64,000 bases of DNA from positions 3,041,001 to 3,105,000 of the forward strand of contig NC_007761.1 in NCBI RefSeq assembly GCF_000092045.1, read 5' to 3'. The stretch's first letter is position 1. The number at the start of each line of letters is the position of its first letter. The DNA comes from Rhizobium etli CFN 42. Lineage in GTDB: Bacteria > Pseudomonadota > Alphaproteobacteria > Rhizobiales > Rhizobiaceae. Below, piece after piece: positions 56,713-64,000 of this stretch. A model generated the notes under the pieces. It worked only from the letters and a program-made list of their open reading frames with translations. It was not told the origin of the DNA and did no database searches. Position numbers and translations under genes: made by a program.

Positions 56713-57957
56713 TCAGCCCGCCGCTTCCAGCACCTCGGCCGGCTCACGGAGCCTAACCCTGGTGAGGAATACACCGGCGGCCAGCAGGATGAGCACGGCG
56801 GCAGTGAGATAAGGCGCACCGGCAAAGGTGACGGGCGCCTCGGGCCGCGTGAAATAGCCGAACATCTGCGTGAAGATCAGCGGCCCGACGATCGTTGTGA
56901 TGCTGCTGAGGCTGGTCAGCGCGCCTTGTAGCTCGCCCTGAGCCGAAGGCGGCACTTTGCCAGCGGCGATGCTGCGCAGCGGCGGATCGGCGACGTTTTC
57001 GATGACGGTCGCGACGATGACGACGTAGACGACCCATCCCTCCCAGGCGAAGGCATAGCCGGTCAGTCCCGCAGCCGAGAAGCACAGGCCGAGGAGAGCG
57101 GTCTTCCACTCGCCGAGCAGGGGCACGATCCGCGGCAGGACGAACCCCATGACGAGCGCGGCACCGATCCCGTAGATACCGAGCGACAGGCCGATCTGCC
57201 CCTCGCTCCAGCCGTAACGATAGGTCGAGACGAACGACCAGACGGAGGGATAGACGGCATGCGCCAGGAAAAACAGGAACATGACGAGGCTGACCCAGCC
57301 GATGCCGGGGTAATGGCGCATCTGGCGCAGCGCACCGAGCGGGTTGGCGCGCTTCCACTCGAAGCGGCGGCGGTTCTTCGCTTCCAGCGTTTCCGGCAGC
57401 AGGAAGCAGGCGGCGATAAAATTGAGAAGCGACAGCGCTGCCGCGCCAAGGAACGGCACGCGCGGCCCGAACTCGCCGAGGAACCCGCCGATGACGGGGC
57501 CGATCGTGAAGCCGACGCCGAAGGCGATGCCAATCAGCCCGAAATTCTTCGCCCGGTTCTCCTCGGTGCTGATATCGGCGATATAGGCCGAGCATGTGGC
57601 GAAGCTGCCGCCGCTGATACCGGCAAGCACGCGGCCGACGAACAGCATCCAGAAGCTGGTGGCGATGCCGCAAATGAAATTGTCGATCGCGAAGGTCAGC
57701 ACCGACAATAAAAGGATCGGCCGGCGGCCGAAACGGTCGGACAGGTTTCCGAGCAGCGGCGCGAACAGAAACTGCATGCCGGCATAGACGAGCATCAGCC
57801 AGCCACCGTCGATTGCCGCATCGCTGACGCTGCCGCCGGTCAGCTGCTCCAGATAAGCCGGCAGCACCGGCATGATAATGGCGATGCCGATAATGTCGAG
57901 AAACAGGATGATGAAGACCAGGAAAAGCCCTCGGCGAACGAATTTCGGGTCAAGCAT
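56713..57957 (-). CDS. MFS transporter, TetA-like
   Basis: A 414-residue 12-helix transporter. Loop 2-3 motif GNLSDRFGRRPILLLS (motif A), and motif C-like FGVGFTIGPVIGGFLGEFG in helix 5, place it among TCR/Tet-type H+ antiporters. The N-terminus LVFIILFLDIIGIAIIMPVLP matches TetA-group proteins. Substrate unknown; similarity to TetA does not itself prove tetracycline export. Confidence 0.9.
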   Translation of the reverse strand: MLDPKFVRRGLFLVFIILFLDIIGIAIIMPVLPAYLEQLTGGSVSDAAIDGGWLMLVYAGMQFLFAPLLGNLSDRFGRRPILLLSVLTFAIDNFICGIATSFWMLFVGRVLAGISGGSFATCSAYIADISTEENRAKNFGLIGIAFGVGFTIGPVIGGFLGEFGPRVPFLGAAALSLLNFIAACFLLPETLEAKNRRRFEWKRANPLGALRQMRHYPGIGWVSLVMFLFFLAHAVYPSVWSFVSTYRYGWSEGQIGLSLGIYGIGAALVMGFVLPRIVPLLGEWKTALLGLCFSAAGLTGYAFAWEGWVVYVVIVATVIENVADPPLRSIAAGKVPPSAQGELQGALTSLSSITTIVGPLIFTQMFGYFTRPEAPVTFAGAPYLTAAVLILLAAGVFLTRVRLREPAEVLEAAG

Positions 57958-58331
57958 GAGGCATCTCTACAGCATGTTTCTGAAAAGACGATCTCGTCGC
58001 CGCTCAAGTGACATAGCTCAGAAAAGAAAACGAAACAATCCGTGAACATTTCAAAGTTTTTGATGCAGCCGTACGGGAAGTTCATGAAATCCCTCAACCG
58101 CCGGGCGCTGCCGGGTGGCCCTCGCAGGAACGGCGTCCAGATCGCCAAGCCCGAAGGCCTGAAGCGAAAGTCCTTCCGTGTGGCCCCCTCATCCGACCCT
58201 CCGGGCCACCTTCTCCCCGCTGGGGAGAAGAGGGAATCGAGACGTTGCGGCAAGTCCCCTTCGCCCCAGCGGGGAGAAGGTGCCGGCAGGCGGATGAGGG
58301 GGCTACACCCACAAACCTCAGCTAGGCAAAC
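57958..58331. other. Intergenic region with a RIME repeat
   Basis: 374 bp between the MFS and metallopeptidase genes, mostly filled by the repeat at 58184-58303. The remainder shows no gene. Confidence 0.55.
58184..58303. repeat. RIME-type mosaic palindromic repeat
   Basis: CCCCCTCATCCGACCC ... GGGGAGAAG and its inverted module ... CGGATGAGGGGG flank a central spacer. It matches the elements at 2037-2193 and 40252-40415. Confidence 0.85.
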
Positions 58332-59252
58332 TCAAACCGGCCCCGAGAACGTATCGCAGGCCGACAGCTGGCCGCTGTCGAAGCCGCGTTTAAACCATCT
58401 GACGCGTTGTTGCGAGGTGCCGTGGTTGAAACTCTCGGGCACGACGTAACCTTGCGACCGCTTCTGCATCGTATCGTCACCGATCTGCTGGGCGGCATTC
58501 AGTGCTTCCTCGAGGTCGCCGGATTCCAGCAGACCCTTCTGCTGGGTATATTTGCCCCAGATGCCGGCGAAGCAATCGGCCTGCAGCTCGACGCGCACCG
58601 ACATCTCATTGGCCTGCTCCTCGCTCATGCGCCGGCGGGCCTCGTTGAACTTCGGCAGAATGCCGAGGAGGTTCTGCACGTGGTGGCCGACCTCGTGGGC
58701 GACGACATAGGCTTCGGCGAAATCGCCCGAAGCGCCGAACCGGTCGGAGAGTTCCTGGAAGAAATCCGTGTCGAGATAGACCTTGTGATCACCTGGGCAG
58801 TAGAACGGCCCGGTCGCGGCTGAGGCGAAGCCGCAGCCCGATTGCGTTTGTCCCGAGAAGAGCACAAGCCGCGGCTCCTCGTAATTCTGGCCCTGTGCCT
58901 GGAAGATGCCGTTCCATGTATCCTCGGTCTCTGCCAGAACGGTGCGCATAAATGCGGTCATCTCGTCGTTGGCTGGCGTGCGTGTTCCTTCGGACTGGCT
59001 CTGTTCGTAACCGGGGCCGCTCGACATGCCGCCGGTTTCGAGCACCTGCAGCAGGTCGACGCCCATCATCTTGAAGATGAAATAGATGACGACGAGGAAG
59101 ATGATCGTACCGATGCTCAAGCCGCCGCCGGCGCGGCGAACGCCGCCGCCCGAGGGAAAGTTGAAGCCGCCGCCGCGGCCGAACCCGCCGCTCCTCGGAT
59201 TGCCGCGGCGATCTTCGATATTGTCGGACTGACGCCGGCCTCTCCATTCCAT
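58332..59252 (-). CDS. Neutral zinc metallopeptidase (YpfJ family)
   Basis: A 306-residue membrane-anchored protein. An N-terminal Gly/Arg-rich segment (GFGRGGGFNFPSGGGVRRAGGG) is followed by one transmembrane helix (TIIFLVVIYFIF) and a metallopeptidase domain with AHEVGHHVQNLLG (HExxHH-type zinc motif) and ELQADCFAGIWG (third ligand region). The start at 59252 (MEWRGRRQSD) is preferred over 59285. Family function is not well defined. Confidence 0.92.
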   Translation of the reverse strand: MEWRGRRQSDNIEDRRGNPRSGGFGRGGGFNFPSGGGVRRAGGGLSIGTIIFLVVIYFIFKMMGVDLLQVLETGGMSSGPGYEQSQSEGTRTPANDEMTAFMRTVLAETEDTWNGIFQAQGQNYEEPRLVLFSGQTQSGCGFASAATGPFYCPGDHKVYLDTDFFQELSDRFGASGDFAEAYVVAHEVGHHVQNLLGILPKFNEARRRMSEEQANEMSVRVELQADCFAGIWGKYTQQKGLLESGDLEEALNAAQQIGDDTMQKRSQGYVVPESFNHGTSQQRVRWFKRGFDSGQLSACDTFSGPV

Positions 59253-59361
59253 TTTCGTTCTCCCCGGCAAAGCCAGTGCTTCCACTCAAGGAATTTATAT
59301 AACCGCCGAAGGGAGGAATTCCAGCGGCTTCACCCGCATGCGAAACGGGCGACTAAACGGC

Positions 59362-59514
59362 TCATTTTTTTCTTGGAGTCGGTTGCGCCGGTCCCTTTTG
59401 TCCGCCGCCTTTGCCGGCACTGCCGTGCGACTTGCCCTTCCCCTGACGTGCCAGCTCCTTATCCACGGTCTCCCGCGAGCCTTCCGCCGGTTCCTTGTCT
59501 TTTGGATCTACCAT
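59362..59514 (-). CDS. 50-residue basic disordered protein
   Basis: MVDPKDKEPAEGSRETVDKE followed by a Gly/Lys-rich tail ending PRKK. CGGAGG lies 5 nt before the ATG at 59514, a strong ribosome binding site. The protein appears unstructured and basic; it could bind nucleic acid. Its gene is too short for routine calling. Confidence 0.65.
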   Translation of the reverse strand: MVDPKDKEPAEGSRETVDKELARQGKGKSHGSAGKGGGQKGPAQPTPRKK

Positions 59515-59715
59515 CACAGCCTCCGAGTTCTCGACCGCAAACTTGAACGACAGGATATTGTTCCCTGACGGAGCAAGCGCAGTCGGAAGGCGTCTTCCAG
59601 GTCGGCCGCAGCTATGCCCTGCACCCCGTCACGCAAAGAAGATGCGTCAACCGCTTGACGCGGCTCCTGCTTTCGCTCTTCCTGATACGTGCGGAGAATG
59701 CGGGAGGAGATGATG

Positions 59716-60744
59716 ATGAAGGCGGTGCGCCTGCAAGCGACAGGACAGTTACGGCTTTGCGAAGTCGAAAAGCCAGCACCCGGCCCCGGCGAATTGCTGG
59801 TCCGCGTCGAAGCCTGCGGCATCTGCGGCACCGACCGCCATATCTTCCACGGCGAATTTCGGTCGAAGCCGCCGGTGACGCTCGGCCATGAATTCGCAGG
59901 TATCGTCGAGACGGTCGGACCGGGCGTGACCGATTTCCGGCCCGGCATGCGCGTGACCGGCGATCCGAACATTTCCTGCGGCGGCTGCGAGGAATGCCGC
60001 CGCGGCCGGGTCAATCTCTGCCGGAACCTGCAGGCGATCGGCATTCACCGCGACGGCGGCTTTGCCGATTATGTCTGCATGCCGCAAAGCCAGGCCTTCG
60101 CACTGCCGGCCGATCTTGACCCGCTCCACGGCGCCTTCTGCGAGCCCCTCGCCTGCTGCATTCACGGCGTCGACCTCGCAGGATTGCATGCCGGCGCTTC
60201 AGTCATCGTGCTCGGCGGCGGCGTGATCGGCCTGCTCACCCTCCAGCTGGCCAGGCTTGCCGGCGCGACGCGCCTCGTGCTGGTGACGCGGAGCCGCGAA
60301 AAACGCCGCTTGGCCGAAAGCCTCGGCGCCACCGCGACGGCTGATCCCGGTGACGGCGATGTCATTGCCCACATCACTGCCGCAGACGGACCGCTGCCCG
60401 GCGGCGCCGACGTCGTCTTCGAATGCGCCGGCGTCACTGAAACCATGCAGCAGGCGCCCCGGCTTGCCCGCCGCGGCGGCAGCGCCGTCATTCTCGGCGT
60501 CATGCCGCAGGGGGCAAGGATAGAAGTCGAGCCCTTCGACCTGCTGTTTCGCGAAGTCCGGCTGATAGCCTCCTTCGTCAACCCTTTTACCCATGGCCGC
60601 GCCGCCGATTTGATCGCCACCGGCAGGATCAAGGTCGAGCCGTTGATCTCCCGAAGGATCGGACTTTCAGAAGCCCCGGACGCGATCATCAATCCGGCGC
60701 GCGGCGGCGAAATCCGGGCGCTCGTCATCCCCGGACGAAAATAG
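59716..60744 (+). CDS. Zinc-dependent alcohol/sugar dehydrogenase (MDR family)
   Basis: A 342-residue medium-chain dehydrogenase. EACGICGTDRHIFHGEF and LGHEFAGIVETVG carry the catalytic zinc ligands, CGGCEECRRGRVNLC the structural zinc cysteines, and VIVLGGGVIGLLTLQLARLAG the NAD(P)-binding Rossmann motif. It resembles sorbitol/threonine/galactitol dehydrogenases; the substrate is uncertain. GGAGG precedes three consecutive ATGs (59710, 59713, 59716); I chose 59716 by spacing. Confidence 0.9.
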   Translation: MKAVRLQATGQLRLCEVEKPAPGPGELLVRVEACGICGTDRHIFHGEFRSKPPVTLGHEFAGIVETVGPGVTDFRPGMRVTGDPNISCGGCEECRRGRVNLCRNLQAIGIHRDGGFADYVCMPQSQAFALPADLDPLHGAFCEPLACCIHGVDLAGLHAGASVIVLGGGVIGLLTLQLARLAGATRLVLVTRSREKRRLAESLGATATADPGDGDVIAHITAADGPLPGGADVVFECAGVTETMQQAPRLARRGGSAVILGVMPQGARIEVEPFDLLFREVRLIASFVNPFTHGRAADLIATGRIKVEPLISRRIGLSEAPDAIINPARGGEIRALVIPGRK

Positions 60745-60913
60745 CCATTCGCGATGGTTCGGATTCCTGTCGATTCCGCGATTTATGGGGTTCCGTTTGC
60801 AAATACATTTGCCTATAAGCCGCTTCTAGCCTGAAAAGACCCAGCATGCGCAACCGACCCGGTGATCTCCCACCCTGGCCGGTTTTCTGCGCAGCCAGAC
60901 AATGGATATCGCC

Positions 60914-63900
60914 ATGCCGAAGCGCCAAGACATCAAATCGATCCTCATCATCGGCGCGGGACCGATCGTCATTGGCCAAGCTTGCGAATTCGACTATTCC
61001 GGCACCCAGGCCTGCAAGGCGCTGAAGGAGGAAGGCTACCGCGTCATTCTCGTCAATTCCAACCCGGCGACGATCATGACCGATCCGGGACTGGCAGACG
61101 CCACCTATGTCGAGCCGATCACCCCCGAAGTCGTCGCGAAGATCATCGCCAAGGAACGCCCGGACGCGCTGCTGCCGACCATGGGCGGCCAGACGGCTTT
61201 GAATACGGCGCTGTCGCTGAAGCGCATGGGCGTGCTCGACCGCTACAATGTCGAGATGATCGGCGCCAAGCCGGCCGCCATCGACATGGCTGAAGACCGC
61301 GCGCTGTTCCGCGAGGCCATGGCCCGCATCGGCCTGGAAACGCCGCGCTCGATGCTGGCGAACGCCACCGACATCAAGGATCTCGACCGCAAGACGCACG
61401 AGGCCGAGCGCAGCAAGCTGCGCGAAAGCCTTTCCGGTTCCGACCTCGACAAGGCATTGGACGAGCTGGAAAACCAGTGGAATCTCGGCGAGAGCGACCG
61501 CAAGCAGCGTTATTTGAACCACGCCATGGCGATCGCCGCCCAGGCACTCGATCATGTCGGCCTGCCCGCCATCATCCGCCCCTCCTTCACGCTCGGCGGC
61601 ACCGGCGGCGGCATTGCCTACAACCGCTCGGAATTCTTCGAGATCGTCGGTGGCGGCCTCGATGCTTCGCCGACCACCGAAGTGCTGATCGAAGAATCGG
61701 TTCTCGGCTGGAAAGAATATGAAATGGAGGTCGTCCGCGACAAAGCTGACAACTGCATCATCATCTGCTCGATCGAGAACATCGATCCGATGGGCGTCCA
61801 TACCGGCGATTCGATCACCGTCGCCCCGGCGCTGACGCTGACGGACAAGGAATACCAGATCATGCGCAACGCCTCGATCGCGGTGCTGCGCGAGATCGGC
61901 GTCGAGACCGGCGGCTCGAACGTCCAGTTCGCCGTCAATCCGAAAGACGGCCGCCTCGTCGTTATCGAAATGAACCCGCGCGTGTCGCGCTCCTCGGCAC
62001 TGGCGTCCAAGGCCACCGGCTTCCCGATCGCCAAGGTCGCAGCCAAGCTCGCGATCGGCTATACGCTCGACGAACTGGAAAACGACATCACCGGCGGCGC
62101 CACGCCCGCTTCGTTCGAGCCGTCGATCGACTATGTCGTCACCAAGATCCCCCGTTTCGCCTTCGAGAAATTCCCCGGCGCCTCGCCGGTGCTGACGACC
62201 GCGATGAAGTCGGTCGGTGAAGTCATGGCGATCGGCCGCACCTTCGCCGAGTCGCTGCAGAAGGCGCTGCGCGGCCTCGAAACCGGCCTGACCGGCCTGG
62301 ACGAAATCGAAATTCCCGATTTCGAGGAAGGAGAATCCAGTCAGAACGCCATCCGCGCCGCCATCGGCACGCCGACGCCCGATCGCCTGCGCATGGTCGC
62401 CCAGGCGCTGCGCCAGGGTCTCAGCATCGAAGAGGTGCACGAGGGCTGCAAGATCGACCCGTGGTTCATCGCCGAGCTCAAGAACATCGTCGACATGGAG
62501 GCCCGCATCCGCGAGCACGGCCTGCCCGGCGATGCTGCCAACCTGCGCATGCTGAAGGCGATGGGCTTCTCCGACGCGCGTCTGGCAACGCTGACCGGCA
62601 AGCGTCCGAAGGAAGTTGCCGAACTGCGCAACGGCCTCAACGTCCGTCCTGTTTTCAAGCGCATCGACACTTGCGCCGCCGAATTCGCTTCACCGACCGC
62701 CTACATGTATTCGACCTACGAGACGCCCTTCGTCGGCGCCGCACGCTCGGAGGCTGAGGTTTCGGACCGCAAGAAGGTCGTCATCCTCGGCGGCGGTCCG
62801 AACCGCATCGGTCAGGGCATCGAGTTCGATTATTGCTGCTGCCATGCCGCCTTCGCGCTGAAGGATGCCGGTTACGAAGCGATCATGATCAACTGCAACC
62901 CGGAAACCGTCTCGACCGATTACGACACGTCGGACCGCCTCTATTTCGAGCCGCTGACGGCCGAGGACGTGATCGAGATCCTGCGCGCCGAGCAGGAAAA
63001 GGGCGAAGTCGTCGGCGTCATCGTCCAGTTCGGCGGCCAGACGCCGCTGAAGCTTGCCGAGGCGTTGGAAAAGAACGGCATCCCGATCCTCGGCACCGCG
63101 CCCGATGCGATCGATCTTGCCGAAGACCGCGACCGCTTCCAGAAGCTGCTGATGAAGCTCGACCTCAACCAGCCGAACAACGGCATCGCCTATTCGGTCG
63201 AGCAGGCCCGTCTCGTCGCCGCAGAAATCGGCTTCCCGCTGGTCGTGCGCCCGTCCTACGTGCTCGGCGGCCGCGCCATGCAGATCCTGCATTCGGAAGG
63301 CCAGCTGCAGACCTACCTGCTCGATACGGTGCCGGAACTGGTGCCTGAAGACATCAAGCAGCGTTATCCCAACGACAAGACCGGCCAGATCAACACCCTG
63401 CTCGGCAAGAACCCGCTGCTCTTCGACAGCTATCTCACCCATGCGATCGAAGTCGATGTCGACTGCCTCTCGGACGGCACCGACGTCTATGTCGCCGGCA
63501 TCATGGAGCATATCGAGGAAGCCGGCATCCATTCCGGCGATAGCGCCTGTTCGCTGCCGCCGCGTTCGCTGCCGGTCGAACTGCTCGACGAGCTGGAACG
63601 TCAGGCGAAGGCGATGGCCAAGGCGCTCAATGTCGGCGGCCTGATGAACGTCCAGTTCGCCATCAAGGACGGCACCGTCTACGTGCTCGAAGTCAACCCG
63701 CGCGCTTCGCGCACCGTGCCCTTCGTCGCCAAGACCATCGGCGCGCCGATCGCCAAAATCGCTGCTCGCGTCATGGCCGGCGAGAAACTCGACGCGACCT
63801 TTGCCGCCTACGGCACGAAGCCCGATCCGCGCAAGCTCACGCACATCGCCGTCAAGGAAGCCGTCTTCCCATTCGCCCGTTTCCCCGGCGTCGACACGCT

Positions 63901-64000
63901 GCTCGGGCCCGAAATGCGCTCGACCGGCGAAGTCATCGGCCTCGACACGGATTTTGCGCTGGCCTTCGCCAAGTCGCAGCTCGGCGCTGGCGTCGAACTG
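60914..64000 (+). CDS. carB: Carbamoyl-phosphate synthase large subunit, partial (3' end outside window)
   Basis: 1029 codons are visible and the frame stays open to the window edge; the full protein should be about 1,160 residues. Two ATP-grasp halves are evident: [17 protein letters not shown] in the first and [14 protein letters not shown] in the second. Both CPSase halves have [27 protein letters not shown] Rossmann starts. It joins bicarbonate, ammonia from CarA and ATP. A ~50-residue insertion ([21 protein letters not shown] to NLGESDRKQ) in the first half is typical of alpha-proteobacterial CarB. ATG 60902 is also in frame. Confidence 0.97.
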   Translation, partial: MPKRQDIKSILIIGAGPIVIGQACEFDYSGTQACKALKEEGYRVILVNSNPATIMTDPGLADATYVEPITPEVVAKIIAKERPDALLPTMGGQTALNTALSLKRMGVLDRYNVEMIGAKPAAIDMAEDRALFREAMARIGLETPRSMLANATDIKDLDRKTHEAERSKLRESLSGSDLDKALDELENQWNLGESDRKQRYLNHAMAIAAQALDHVGLPAIIRPSFTLGGTGGGIAYNRSEFFEIVGGGLDASPTTEVLIEESVLGWKEYEMEVVRDKADNCIIICSIENIDPMGVHTGDSITVAPALTLTDKEYQIMRNASIAVLREIGVETGGSNVQFAVNPKDGRLVVIEMNPRVSRSSALASKATGFPIAKVAAKLAIGYTLDELENDITGGATPASFEPSIDYVVTKIPRFAFEKFPGASPVLTTAMKSVGEVMAIGRTFAESLQKALRGLETGLTGLDEIEIPDFEEGESSQNAIRAAIGTPTPDRLRMVAQALRQGLSIEEVHEGCKIDPWFIAELKNIVDMEARIREHGLPGDAANLRMLKAMGFSDARLATLTGKRPKEVAELRNGLNVRPVFKRIDTCAAEFASPTAYMYSTYETPFVGAARSEAEVSDRKKVVILGGGPNRIGQGIEFDYCCCHAAFALKDAGYEAIMINCNPETVSTDYDTSDRLYFEPLTAEDVIEILRAEQEKGEVVGVIVQFGGQTPLKLAEALEKNGIPILGTAPDAIDLAEDRDRFQKLLMKLDLNQPNNGIAYSVEQARLVAAEIGFPLVVRPSYVLGGRAMQILHSEGQLQTYLLDTVPELVPEDIKQRYPNDKTGQINTLLGKNPLLFDSYLTHAIEVDVDCLSDGTDVYVAGIMEHIEEAGIHSGDSACSLPPRSLPVELLDELERQAKAMAKALNVGGLMNVQFAIKDGTVYVLEVNPRASRTVPFVAKTIGAPIAKIAARVMAGEKLDATFAAYGTKPDPRKLTHIAVKEAVFPFARFPGVDTLLGPEMRSTGEVIGLDTDFALAFAKSQLGAGVEL

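Noticed and set aside
60725..62518. 597-codon minus-strand open frame opposite carB
   Set aside because: It is the antisense shadow of carB. Low-complexity D/R/A-rich protein, no RBS, and carB itself is clearly conserved.
62690..63844. 384-codon minus-strand open frame opposite carB
   Set aside because: Same reason: antisense to the second half of carB, with no recognisable domain.

Overview
The window looks like chromosome of a Rhizobium of the etli/leguminosarum group. The main evidence is a complete cinR-cinI-cinS quorum-sensing locus, mosaic palindromic RIME-type repeats, a general-stress sigma (EcfG-type) promoter motif, an alpha-proteobacterial insertion in CarB, and strong GC-rich codon bias on both strands. 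No rRNA genes, CRISPR arrays or intact insertion sequences were seen. All functional calls come from reading sequence motifs; no database search was possible.

Layout. 1-5.7 kb: a PotABCD-type ABC importer operon ending in an Asp/Glu/hydantoin racemase gene cut by the window edge, with a divergent FCD-type GntR regulator and a likely operator between them. 5.7-8.2 kb: small conserved proteins. 8.2-10.2 kb: cinR, cinI and cinS. 10.2-10.9 kb: a CheY-like regulator and a tRNA with a CAT anticodon. 10.9-21.9 kb: an 11.0-kb integrated mobile element bounded by a 17-bp direct repeat of the tRNA 3' end. It carries an integrase, an excisionase/AlpA-like gene, a ribbon-helix-helix-type regulator, a cargo block (HEPN-like plus DGQHR pair, PIN-like protein, GIY-YIG-like protein), a fused ClpP-like prohead protease/major capsid protein, a Nu1-like small terminase and a helix-turn-helix protein. 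It has no portal, large terminase or tail genes, so it resembles a capsid-encoding phage satellite. 21.9-24 kb: debris of an older element, including a broken integrase. 24-36.4 kb: mostly envelope, secreted and small accessory genes, several regulators, a DMT exporter and an aminoglycoside phosphotransferase-like gene. 36.6-45.6 kb: rpoD, tdh, kbl, recQ and dnaG. 46-49 kb: a putative regulator, a YqeY-family gene and carA. 49-60.7 kb: a sulfite-oxidase-like gene, a membrane adenylate cyclase next to an orphan LivK-like binding protein, a monooxygenase, MATE and MFS exporters, a zinc metallopeptidase and an alcohol dehydrogenase. 60.9-64 kb: carB, running off the window.

How the genes work together. 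The housekeeping core covers pyrimidine/arginine precursor supply (carA, carB), primary sigma factor and primase (rpoD, dnaG), recQ, and threonine breakdown to glycine (tdh, kbl). CinI/CinR/CinS form the top of the rhizobial acyl-homoserine-lactone cascade. The most interesting part is the tRNA-borne element: a compact satellite-like island whose accessory slot holds several nuclease-like genes that may act in anti-phage defence.
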